From Chrysochromulina tobinii (taxonomy: Eukaryota > Haptophyta > Prymnesiales > Chrysochromulinaceae), in assembly GCA_001275005.1 (NCBI GenBank), contig JWZX01000475.1:1-16459 (forward strand): a stretch of 16,459 nucleotides of DNA, written 5' to 3'. Position 1 is the first letter of the stretch, and every line of letters starts with the position of its first letter. The notes under the pieces are model-generated. The model made no database searches, was not told where the DNA came from, and saw only the letters and a list, made by a program, of their open reading frames with translations. A program made the translations under genes and the position numbers. Positions 1 through 9,000 of the stretch are shown piece by piece.

Positions 1-18
1 CCCCCCCTCTCAGAATGA

Positions 19-2802
19 ATGCGACCCACTGTAGTCTTCCTTTTCGCAGCCGCGCTCTCACCTTGGCCAGCTGTGCGTAAGCTATCCGAGCTTCCAAATG
101 TGCCAGCAGCGGGTGGTAGCAGCGTGCACTTGGAAGCGACAGTGCTACGAAGGCGCGCATTGAGTCGCAAGCTAGTTTTCTTTGACTTGCAGTCTGACGA
201 TGGCATCAGCACACTCCAAGCGATGCTGCGAGATAGCGAGGCTGCAACGCAGCGCCATGCACTGATTCCGGGCTCACGGGTCGCTGTGCTCGGCACGATG
301 CGCCAAGATGTCGAGACGGGCCAGCCTACGCTGGTTGTGCAGGGGCTTCGCCTGGTGAGGGCCGCAGCCTCCGAGCATGCAGTCACAACGCTAGCTTCAG
401 CCGTGCGCGCCGGCGTGACAAGCGTGGCGGACGCTCAGGCAGCGCTTGCGGGATCTGACCAAGGTCAGCATGCCACGGCGGTAGACGCCGCCGTAGCGCT
501 GCTAGATTCGACGCCGCCGCCGAAAGCACAGCAGCAGCGGCTCGTGGCACTACTCGTAAATCATCTGGCGGAGAGCACTCCGAGCAGCGTGGTGGCGATT
601 GCGCGAAGCGGCGGCGGCCATGCGCACGGTCTCCCCTCAGCCCGTGAGCTCCCCTGCCTCGCCTTCCTCTACGCACAACCAGGCGTGGCCGCGGCGCTCC
701 TGAACGTAGCAGAGGAAGCCGGGGGAGGCAGCCGCGCGCTCGCCGCGCTGGATGATCGCACCCCGCTCACAGCGCTGGCCGCCATGAGCAAGGCCAGCGG
801 CCCCTTCGAGGGCGGCGACGGCTGGGTCACCGTCGAGGCTGAAGTCCAGCGACGGCAGCGACTTGAAGACCAGAGCGTGGCGCCGGAGCGGTTGGTGATG
901 ATCAGCATAGGGGACGGGCTGTCAGCGCCCGCATCTCCGCTGCTCCGCTGCTTGCTGCATCCCGCGATGGCGCTGTCCACAACGGCGCCGCCCTCGCCTG
1001 CTCCGGACGCTCGCAAGCTGGTTGACGAAGCCAACTGCCGCGCCACCGACGAGCGGCTGCCCCATGAGCACCTCCAGCCCATCCTCGAGCCCATCCTCGA
1101 GCCCATCCTCCAGCCCATCCTCCAGCCCATCCTCGAGCCCAAGGACCTCGTCCAACCTACAGGCCTCCTGGACTGCGTGCGCCGACGGACCATGGAGTCG
1201 CTCGCTTCGCCGGGGGCGAGGGTGACCCTCGTCGGTCGGTGGGCACCCGCATCCCCACCTGCTGCGAGCGCGGTGGCTGGCGCGGTGCCGGGCGCGGTGC
1301 CGGGCGCCGTTCCGGGCGCCGTGCCGGGCGCGGTGTCAAGCCTGGTGCTCATCGTGTTCGCGATGCGTCTGCAGCGATCGTCGTCGGCGCCGCGGACGGT
1401 GCGTGCGGTGCTCGACGCGCTTGCTGACGGACGGCTCGCAGACGATGAAGCGGCGCGGGCGCTGTGTGCGCACGACGACGACGGCGGCGGCAACGATGGC
1501 AACGACGACGACGACGACGACGACGGGGCTGCGGCGGGCGGCACACATGCACATCCACTGACGCGACGCCTCGTAGCCTCTGAGACGATGGCGCAGCGCG
1601 CGTGGCGTGCTGCGGAGCTCGCCCAACGCTTGCAGATCCGCCATCCCACGGTGCAGCTTGGGACGAGCACTCTGAGCGACGCACAGCGTGCAGCTGTGGA
1701 TGCGTGCGAGGAGCTGCGCCGACAGCACCCACTCCGGCGCCGAGCCCTGCAACCCGTGCAAGCGCACGAGGGGCAGCTCCAGCCTCGCCGAGCGTCGGCC
1801 GTCCCCCCTCTCCTAGAGCCGTCCCCCCCATTTAGGCAACTAGATCGCCGAGCTGTCAACGGTGCAGACGATGGCGGTGCTGGCGACAACTGCGGCAAGG
1901 GCGGCGCCTTCGTAGGCGGAGCTGTGCCCGTGCGCTCTGGTCGTGACGGTTCCTTCTTCAGCATCAAGAAGCGGCCGCAGCTGCTCCTGATGACCGACGT
2001 GATCGCCGAGCTACTCAGCGCCCACCCCGACTGGGGCCGCCGGCCGCTCAGCGTGGTCGACGTCGGTGGGGGCAAGGGGCTCCTTGCTGAGCATCTCGCG
2101 CGCCATTTTGGATCGCAGGCCGTCGAGGTGACGCTGGTGGAGCTCAACGAGCGAGCGCTTGCGCAGGTGCGCGCGCGGCTTGACGGGCGCGGCACCCCAC
2201 TACCATCTAATCTGGCCTTGATCCAGGGCGACGCTGCACAGCTCGCCGCGAGCGGATGCCTCGACGCCATCGACCTCGTATGTGGGCTCCACGCATGTGG
2301 CGGCCTCGCTGACGTCATCATGAGCCATGCGGTGCAGCAAGGCGCCGCCTTTGCCGTCTGCACGTGCTGCTTCTGCTCGAACAGCGGCCTCGCGTTGCCA
2401 CACGCGCTGCCGCACGCGCTCTCGCGCGACGTGTGGCTAGCGCGCTGCTCGGCCGGAGCGGTGACCGAGGCGCAGGTGCAGACTCTGAGGCGCACCGCGG
2501 AGCTTGAAGGCGCTGCGCTCGAGGCTCGAGCGGCAGCGCACAGCGTCAATGCGATGCGAGCGCGCGCCGCGGCGCACGCCTGGGCGGAACGATGGACGAG
2601 CGTGCCGACCGTGGCTGGTGCTCAGACACTCGATTCGAGACTCCGCCGTCGCACCTCTCAGCTGCGAGTTGAGCTGGTCGAGTTCGAGGCCAAGTTCTCG
2701 AGCCGCAATCAAGTTCTCGTGGGCATGCCCGAGTGGCACAGGCTCGAAGCGGAGCCTCTACCACTCACCGGAGAGGCTACCGTAACCGCCTTAGAGATGT
2801 GA
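19..2802 (+). CDS. Tandem OB-fold protein with C-terminal SAM-dependent methyltransferase domain
   Basis: The 927-residue frame has three recognisable parts. Residues about 36-114 form an OB-fold like the anticodon-binding/tRNA_anti type (strand pattern VHLEATVLRRRALSRKLVFFDL, then a second half ending LVVQGLRLVR). Residues about 267-450 look like a second, diverged OB-fold split by low-complexity inserts (WVTVEAEV, LVMISIGDG, RVTLVGRW, LVLIVFAMRLQRS). Residues about 645-910 are a Rossmann methyltransferase: SAM motif I VVDVGGGKG at 679-687, GLHACGG at 756-762, CTCCFC at 781-786 and a late ARNQ-like SSRNQVLVG segment. The HACG plus CC motif is typical of the Methyltransf_32/GSTCD/METTL25-like group; OB-folds suggest an RNA substrate, which is inference. 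PIL(E/Q) and AVPG repeats and an Asp run (about 1510-1525) fill the linkers. The start is uncertain: the window opens with a pyrimidine run ending in CAG at 1-13, a plausible 3' splice site, so earlier exons may exist. Confidence 0.72.
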   Translation: MRPTVVFLFAAALSPWPAVRKLSELPNVPAAGGSSVHLEATVLRRRALSRKLVFFDLQSDDGISTLQAMLRDSEAATQRHALIPGSRVAVLGTMRQDVETGQPTLVVQGLRLVRAAASEHAVTTLASAVRAGVTSVADAQAALAGSDQGQHATAVDAAVALLDSTPPPKAQQQRLVALLVNHLAESTPSSVVAIARSGGGHAHGLPSARELPCLAFLYAQPGVAAALLNVAEEAGGGSRALAALDDRTPLTALAAMSKASGPFEGGDGWVTVEAEVQRRQRLEDQSVAPERLVMISIGDGLSAPASPLLRCLLHPAMALSTTAPPSPAPDARKLVDEANCRATDERLPHEHLQPILEPILEPILQPILQPILEPKDLVQPTGLLDCVRRRTMESLASPGARVTLVGRWAPASPPAASAVAGAVPGAVPGAVPGAVPGAVSSLVLIVFAMRLQRSSSAPRTVRAVLDALADGRLADDEAARALCAHDDDGGGNDGNDDDDDDDGAAAGGTHAHPLTRRLVASETMAQRAWRAAELAQRLQIRHPTVQLGTSTLSDAQRAAVDACEELRRQHPLRRRALQPVQAHEGQLQPRRASAVPPLLEPSPPFRQLDRRAVNGADDGGAGDNCGKGGAFVGGAVPVRSGRDGSFFSIKKRPQLLLMTDVIAELLSAHPDWGRRPLSVVDVGGGKGLLAEHLARHFGSQAVEVTLVELNERALAQVRARLDGRGTPLPSNLALIQGDAAQLAASGCLDAIDLVCGLHACGGLADVIMSHAVQQGAAFAVCTCCFCSNSGLALPHALPHALSRDVWLARCSAGAVTEAQVQTLRRTAELEGAALEARAAAHSVNAMRARAAAHAWAERWTSVPTVAGAQTLDSRLRRRTSQLRVELVEFEAKFSSRNQVLVGMPEWHRLEAEPLPLTGEATVTALEM
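1078..1137 (+). repeat. Five 12-bp in-frame tandem repeats (PILE/PILQ)
   Basis: Five copies of a 12-base unit CCCATCCTCGAG or CCCATCCTCCAG, read in the gene's frame as PILE, PILE, PILQ, PILQ, PILE. It lies in the linker of the second OB-fold-like region and behaves as a coding minisatellite. Confidence 0.95.
1279..1335 (+). repeat. 12-bp in-frame tandem repeats (GAVP)
   Basis: Four full copies and one partial copy of GGCGCGGTGCCG, with single-base changes, encode GAVP repeats within the same linker. Like the repeat 140 bp upstream, its unit length is a multiple of three, so length changes keep the frame. Confidence 0.93.
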
Positions 2803-3013
2803 GGCTGCGGGGCGAAGCCCCTGTATCCTGTGGAACCACACAGACCGCGGGTAAATCCAGAGTGGACCTTTTTCGGGTCGTTTGTGCCTTTACCCGAACT
2901 CAACGACAAAACGCCTATTAATGACGGAACTTTTTTGAAAAAAATCCAGACAAGTTCAGAACATTATCAGGTACCATGTACAGCGGCATGGGTGCTTCAT
3001 CTGTGAGAGCCAG
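2803..3013. other. Intergenic spacer between methyltransferase gene and NACHT gene
   Basis: This stretch holds a GGGGC-GAA-GCCCC hairpin just after the stop codon (2809-2821), an 8-bp inverted repeat CGGGTAAA/TTTACCCG (2848-2855 and 2889-2896), and an AT-richer patch with a T-run facing an A-run (about 2932-2945). The last part may be the promoter or 5' leader of the next gene. I see no clear TATA box or poly(A) signal. Confidence 0.5.
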
Positions 3014-6000
3014 ATGCTAGGCCAGCTGAGCTTGCCGCCGACGCTCGATCTGAAGCCTCATGACTTTCGCGAGCTGTGGCGCGAGAAGAAGAGCGCGCAC
3101 CTCCAAGGCACGCGCGAGTGGGCCTTTGCCGAGATCCTCAAGTGGCTCGACGACCCGGCGTCGCCGCAACTCTTCTGGCTGATGGGTGGCGGTGGCACCG
3201 GCAAGACGGTGCTCACGGCTGAGCTCCTAGAACGTGTCATCGAACGTACCGTCGCCTGGCACTTTTGCCGCCATGACAACCCGGCGCAGTCGGCGCCTGG
3301 CTCGCTGCTCCGCAGCCTGGCCGCCATGCTCGCACACCGGCTCCCGGGCTACAGGGAGAAGCTTGAGGCCACGGGGTTACCAGGGGAAGCGGTGGACGAC
3401 CCCGCGGAGCTCTTCAAGGCGCTCTTGGAGAGGCCGCTGCTCGTCTCGGAGGTCCAGGCGCCCGAGAGGCCGCTGCTTGTCATCATCGACGCGCTCGACG
3501 AGCTGCCCAAGGAGTCGCAGAAGCCGCTGCTTGATGTCATCGCCATCCAGCTCTCTCGGCTGCCGCCGTGGCTCAAGCTCTTCGTGACGTCGCGTGAGGA
3601 GCCCCAGATCAAGAGGGCGCTCAGCAGCTTCAAACCCAAAGAGCTGCGCGCCGATGAGGCCAAGAACAGGGCCGACGTCGAGGTCAAAGAGCTGCGCGCC
3701 GATGAGGCCAAGAACAGGGCCGACGTCGAGGTGTACCTGCGCACGATCGCGCGCCAGCACATCAAAGGCGAGGCGAACATCGCCAATATTGAGGCTGCTG
3801 TCAAGCTCAAGTATGGCATTGACATGAAAGGTAAGCTTGCAGGCCTGCAGACGCCCATGGATTTGTCCAAGGCCGTCTACGCCAAGGTGCGTGAGAAGTT
3901 GAGGACGGAGGAGGGCTACGAGAAGCTCATCGCAGAGCCGGAGAAGCGCAACGACAACCTCGTGCAAGTGTCGGACGATTTGGACACCGTCCATGTGAAG
4001 CAGGCGCCCGAGGCGCAGAAAAAGCTCGAGTTGCTCATCGCGGACAAATGGGAGGCGGACCCAAACAAGGCAACGCTCCGCCATCCAGTCCAGGGGACGG
4101 CAAGAGCGTGGGTCGAGTTTGCTGACTCGCCGGGTATCAAAAAAGAGCCACGGGTGTCTGAAAAGATGAAGAACGACTACGGTGGCCATGCCAACAAGCT
4201 CAAGGACCTCGCGCGGCTCACCCTGCGCTTCAGCTCCTGCTCGCGCATGGCACACGCGATTGCCGAGGGGCTCCAGGGGGCGGACATCGAAGTGCTCACG
4301 CTCAAGAATAAGTACGCCTCGCCGACGCCGATGGGCTACTCCGACTTCAACTTGTGTGCCGGCGTCGTGCTTTCGGATGGCACGAGGTATGTGTGCGAGA
4401 TCCAGCTCAACCACATAGCCATGCTCAAGGCAAAGGATGAGGCGCACGTCTATTACGAGGCGGTCCGCAAGGAGCTGCCAGCCCTGTGCCAGGGCAGAAT
4501 GGTCAATGACGGGGAGCTCACGGATTTTATCGTTGGCCGCCTGAGCACGTCGTCCTTGGACGCTGCTGTCGAGGCACTCTCGGCCGAGGCGGAGGGCCTC
4601 TTCTTGTACGCCTACATGCTCGGCCAGCACCTCGAGAGCGAGGCCAAGAAACAAGGCCACTCGATTCACTTCAAGAACCTCGACTCGCTCCCGGCCGGCC
4701 TGATGGGCGAGGTGTACGCCGTCAACTTCAAGCGCGCCTTTCCCAAGGGTCAGGTCGACCCCGCGTGGACCGAGGCGAAGCCCTTCGTGCAGCTGATTGC
4801 GGCAGCACGCGAACCGATCACGGTGGCAATGGCGGCGGCGCTCCTCGGATGGGACGATGGGCAGCAGGGGCGCGTGCTTGAGACGACGGCGCTCCTCTTT
4901 CCGGTGCGCGATGACAAGGTTCATGTCTTTCACAAGACCATCGTCGACTGGCTGACGGGCGAGATCACCGAAGGCAGCTCGATCAGAGAGCCATCGGCGG
5001 AGTTCAAGGTGCAGCGCAACGACGGGCACGCCATGCTCGCCGAGGGGTTCATCGCGTCGCGCACCGCGACACCACCCGAAGGCCGTGCCCTGGACGAATG
5101 GGCAACGTACTATTGGCTGCAATATGGCATTTCACACCTCTGTCGTGCCAATGGCCAGGGCGCGAAAGCTGCCCGCGTGTTTGCGACCGACCTTGCACTA
5201 CTCCGTGAACGCGTTGATAGAGGCCTTCTCCCGTGCGTGGCTAAGGACTACCTTGAGCTGAAAAGTGTGGAAGGTGTGGACCTGACAGACGCGATCGAGA
5301 TGTGGCAATTTGTGTGCAAGTCCAGGGACGTGCTGCAGCGTGACAAGGGCGCGGCAGTGATGCAGCTCGCCCTACAGCAGCCAGATGCAAGTGCGGTGTT
5401 TCGTGCAGGAATACGTGCAGCCTATTCGCAACTAGTGACGGTGCGTGCACTCATGTCGCGTCATTTCAATGTGGTCGCTGGCCAGTGCAGGGTCGCTGGT
5501 GACCGCGATCGTTTCGGCAATGTAAAAGGCAACCACAACGATCTCGGCCGCGACGGCGCCTTTGAGGGCTCAGTTATTGGTGTGATCCAGCTGTACTCCA
5601 GTGCTAAATTCGATTTCAGCCTGCCTCGTACAGCGCTGGAGGAGAAGGGGTTCCGGATCAAACTCGAGAGATCTGTTCCGCGTGACATGAAGGCATTCTT
5701 GGCTGACTGCACGCAGCTGTGGGTGATCTCCACCTCTGTAGTGCAGTTCAACGCTGAGCAGCTTGCCGGGGTGAAAGCCTTCTGGGACAGTGGCAAGGGG
5801 GTTGCCATCTGGGGCGACAACGAGCCTTATTACGCGGACGCCAACGCGATCATGCAGGCCATGCTGCCAGGTACCTTTACGGTGATGCACGGCAATGTGC
5901 GAGGCGGCAAGCAGGTTCAGCCGAACTCGACTGGCTCCGGTCCGGGCTTCCCACAGCATCTCGTCACGACTGGAATCGAGAATCTCTACGAGGGCAATAC

Positions 6001-9000
6001 AATTGCGACCATCACGCATAACGGCCACAAGAGCTTGACGCCTCTTATCTACGGGTCGGCAGGCAATCTCGTCGCTACCGTCTTTGACGATGGCAAGCGC
6101 CGTGCCATCTTTGATGGCGCCTTTACCCGTCTTTACCATTCTTGGGATGCCGCGGGCTCCGCGCGCTATGTGAAGAACCTTGCCGCCTGGCTTGACCCAC
6201 GTCCAAGTCGCTCATTGTGGCAGGCTTTGAGGACGATGAATTTATGGGATTCAGGTGCGTCGGAGCCCTCAAGATCACCCCTCCTTGGCCGAAACTGATG
6301 CCTGTTGGCTTGTCTGGCAGGCGCACTGGAGCTATTGAGCGAGAAGAATCTTGACTCGTTAAAGGGCCTGGGCGAGGTGTACGCCGTCAGCTTCAAGCGC
6401 ACCTTTCCCAAGGGTCAGGTCGACCCCGCGTGGACCGAGGCGAAGCCCTTCGTGCAGCTGATTGCGGCAGCACGCGAACCGATCACGGTGGCAATGGCGG
6501 CGGCGCTCCTCGGATGGGACGATGGGCAGCAGGAGCGCGTGCTTGAGACGACGGCGCTCCTCTTTCCGGTGCGCGATGACAAGGTTCATGTCTTTCACAA
6601 GACCATCGTCGACTGGCTGACGGGCGAGATCACCGAAGGCAGCTCGATCAGAGAGCCATCGGCGGAGTTCAAGGTGCAGCGCAACGACGGGCACGCCATG
6701 CTCGCCGAGGGGTTCATCGCGTCGCGCACCGCGACACCACCCGAAGGCCGTGCCCTGGACGAATGGGCAACGTACTATTGGCTGCAATATGGCATTTCAC
6801 ACCTCTGTCGTGCCAATGGCCAGGGTGCGAAAGCTGCCTTCACTGCCCAAGCTGCCCACTATGCGATCGACCTTGCACTACTCCGTGAACGCGTTGATAG
6901 AGGCCTTCTCTCAAGCGTGTATGAGGACTACCTCGAGCTGCAAGGTGTGGGTGTGGACCTGACAGACGTGACCGAGATGCTCCACTTTGTGGGCAAGTAC
7001 ATGGACGTGCTGCAGCGGGACAAGGGCGCGGCAGTGATGCAGCTCGCCCTACAGCAGCCAGATGCAAGTGCGGTGTTTTGTGCAGGAAGGCAACTATTGT
7101 CAATGCAGCCGGCACGTGCACTCATGTGGCGTAACAAATCTCAAGAGAAGGACGCGTGCATCGGCACACTGCCGCACAAGGAGGCCGTCAGCTCTGTGGC
7201 GGTCGGCGCCACACGCATCGTCAGCGGCTCAGGCAACTCCATCTTCGTGTACGACGCCGAGAGCCAGGAGCTGATCAAGGAGCTCCGGGGCACAAGTAGG
7301 GTTATGAGCGTCACCATCTGGGACGGTGGCAAGGATGGTGGAAGGGACACTAACCAGTCCAAGTCGCTCATCGTGGCAGGCTTTCAGAGTCTGGGATTCA
7401 AGTCTGGGATTCAAGACGGGACGATCCAAGTCTGGGATTCAAGTGAGCCACGAGCTCAAAATTGCCCCTCGGCCAAAATTGATGCCTGTTTGCTTGTCTC
7501 GCAGGCACGCTGGAGCTGATGAGCAAGAGGACAAACGCCCACAGCGATTGGATCAGGTCGGTGGCGTTTTCCCTGGACGGGACCAAGATTGTATCCGGAT
7601 CGGACGACAAGACGATCAAAGTCTGGGATGCAGTCCATTTCCGTCCACATGGTGAATCTGAGTGGGAGACATTCGAAAAGCAAGCGCTTGCCCTGGAACC
7701 CAAGATGATCAAAGTCTTGGATTCGGGTGCGCCACGAGCTCAAAATCGCCCCTCCTTGGCCGAAACTGATGCCTGTTGGCTTGCCCAGCAGGTACGCTGG
7801 GGCTGTTGAGCGAAAAGACGAACGCCCACAGCAACTACATCAGGTCGGTTGCGTTCTCCCCGGACGGGACCAAAATTGTGTCGGGATCGGACGACAAGAC
7901 GATCAAAGTCTGGGATTCGGGTGCGCGGCGAGCTCAAAATCGCCCCTCCTTGGCCCAAACTAACGCTTGTTGGCTTGTCTGGCAGGCAAGCTGGAGATGC
8001 TGAGTGAGAAGACGAATGCACACAGCAACTGGGTCAGGTCGGTGGTGTTTTCCCCGGACGGGACCAAGATCGTGTCTGGATCGGACGACCAGACGATCAA
8101 AGTCTGGGATTCTGGTGCGCTGCGAGCTCAAAATCGCCCCTCACTGGCCAAACCTGACGCCTGATGGCTTGCCTGTGGCAGGCAAACTGGAGCTGATAAG
8201 CGAGAAGACGATCGCCCACAGCGACTACATCAGGTCGGTGGCGTTCTCCCCGGACGGGACCAAGATCGTGTCCGGATCGGACGACCAGACGATCAAAGTC
8301 TGGAATTTGGGTGTGCTCTGTGCCCTCAAAATCGCCCCTCCTTGGCCAAAACTGATGCCTGCTGGCTTGTCTGGCAGGCAAACTGGAGCTGCTGAGCGAG
8401 AAGACAAACGCCCACAGTGACTGGATCATGTCGGTGGCGTTCTCCCCGGACGGGACCAAGATCGTGTCCGGATCGGACAACAAGAAAATCAAAGTCTGGG
8501 ATTCAAGTGCGCTTTTGCCCTCAAATCGCCCCTCTTTGGCCAAAACTGATGCCTGTTGGCTTGTCTGGCAGGCAAACTGGAGCTGCTGAGCAAGAAGACA
8601 AGCGCCCACAGCGCCTGGGTCAGGTCGGTGGCGTTTTCCCCGGACGGGACCAAGATCGTGTCCGGATCGGACGACCTGACGATCAAAGTCTGGGATTCAA
8701 GTGCGCTTTTGCCCTCAAATCGCCCCTCCTTGGCCAAACCTGACGCCTGATGGCTTGCCTGTGGCAGGCAAACTGGAGCTGATAAGCGAGAAGACAAATG
8801 CCCACAGCGAATGGATCACATCGGTGGCGTTTTCCCCAGACGGGACCAAGATCGTCTCTGGATCGGACGACAACACGATCAAAGTCTGGGATGCAGATTC
8901 GTTCAACCTGCTCGAAACGCGTCCAGGCGAGGCCATGGCCTTCAGCGAAGAGGCGGAGGGTGTGGTGCGTGATGGTGAGACAATTCGCATGAAGGACGGG

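Larger units (their letters stand above)
7505..8895 (+). repeat. Tandem array of seven WD40 exon-intron units
   Basis: Seven near-identical 43-residue WD40 blades (core [23 protein letters not shown]) lie in exons 3-9. Exons 4-8 are each exactly 129 nt. Exon starts from 7792 are spaced 194, 196, 196, 194 and 196 bp. The first blade (exon 3) carries about 93 nt extra. All boundaries are phase 1, so the exons are symmetric. Introns repeat along with exons, so the duplicating unit is exon plus intron. Confidence 0.92.

Noticed and set aside
19-75. Signal peptide on the methyltransferase protein (FLFAAALSPWPA)
   Set aside because: Residues 1-25 may be intron-derived or not the true N-terminus, since splice-acceptor-like CAGs lie at 13 and near 70. 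Evidence is too weak to call targeting.
669-2549. 626-codon open frame on the minus strand opposite the methyltransferase gene
   Set aside because: Its translation is Ser/Ala/Arg-rich with no domain, as expected for the antisense of GC-rich coding DNA, while the plus frame has clear motifs.
3377-5122. 581-codon minus-strand frame opposite the NACHT gene
   Set aside because: No domain, and it recurs identically opposite the duplicated block. It is an antisense shadow.
7792-8900. Regular 194-196 bp periodicity resembling a CRISPR or satellite array
   Set aside because: Units are coding WD40 blades plus introns. Repeat and spacer lengths do not suit CRISPR, and the host looks eukaryotic.
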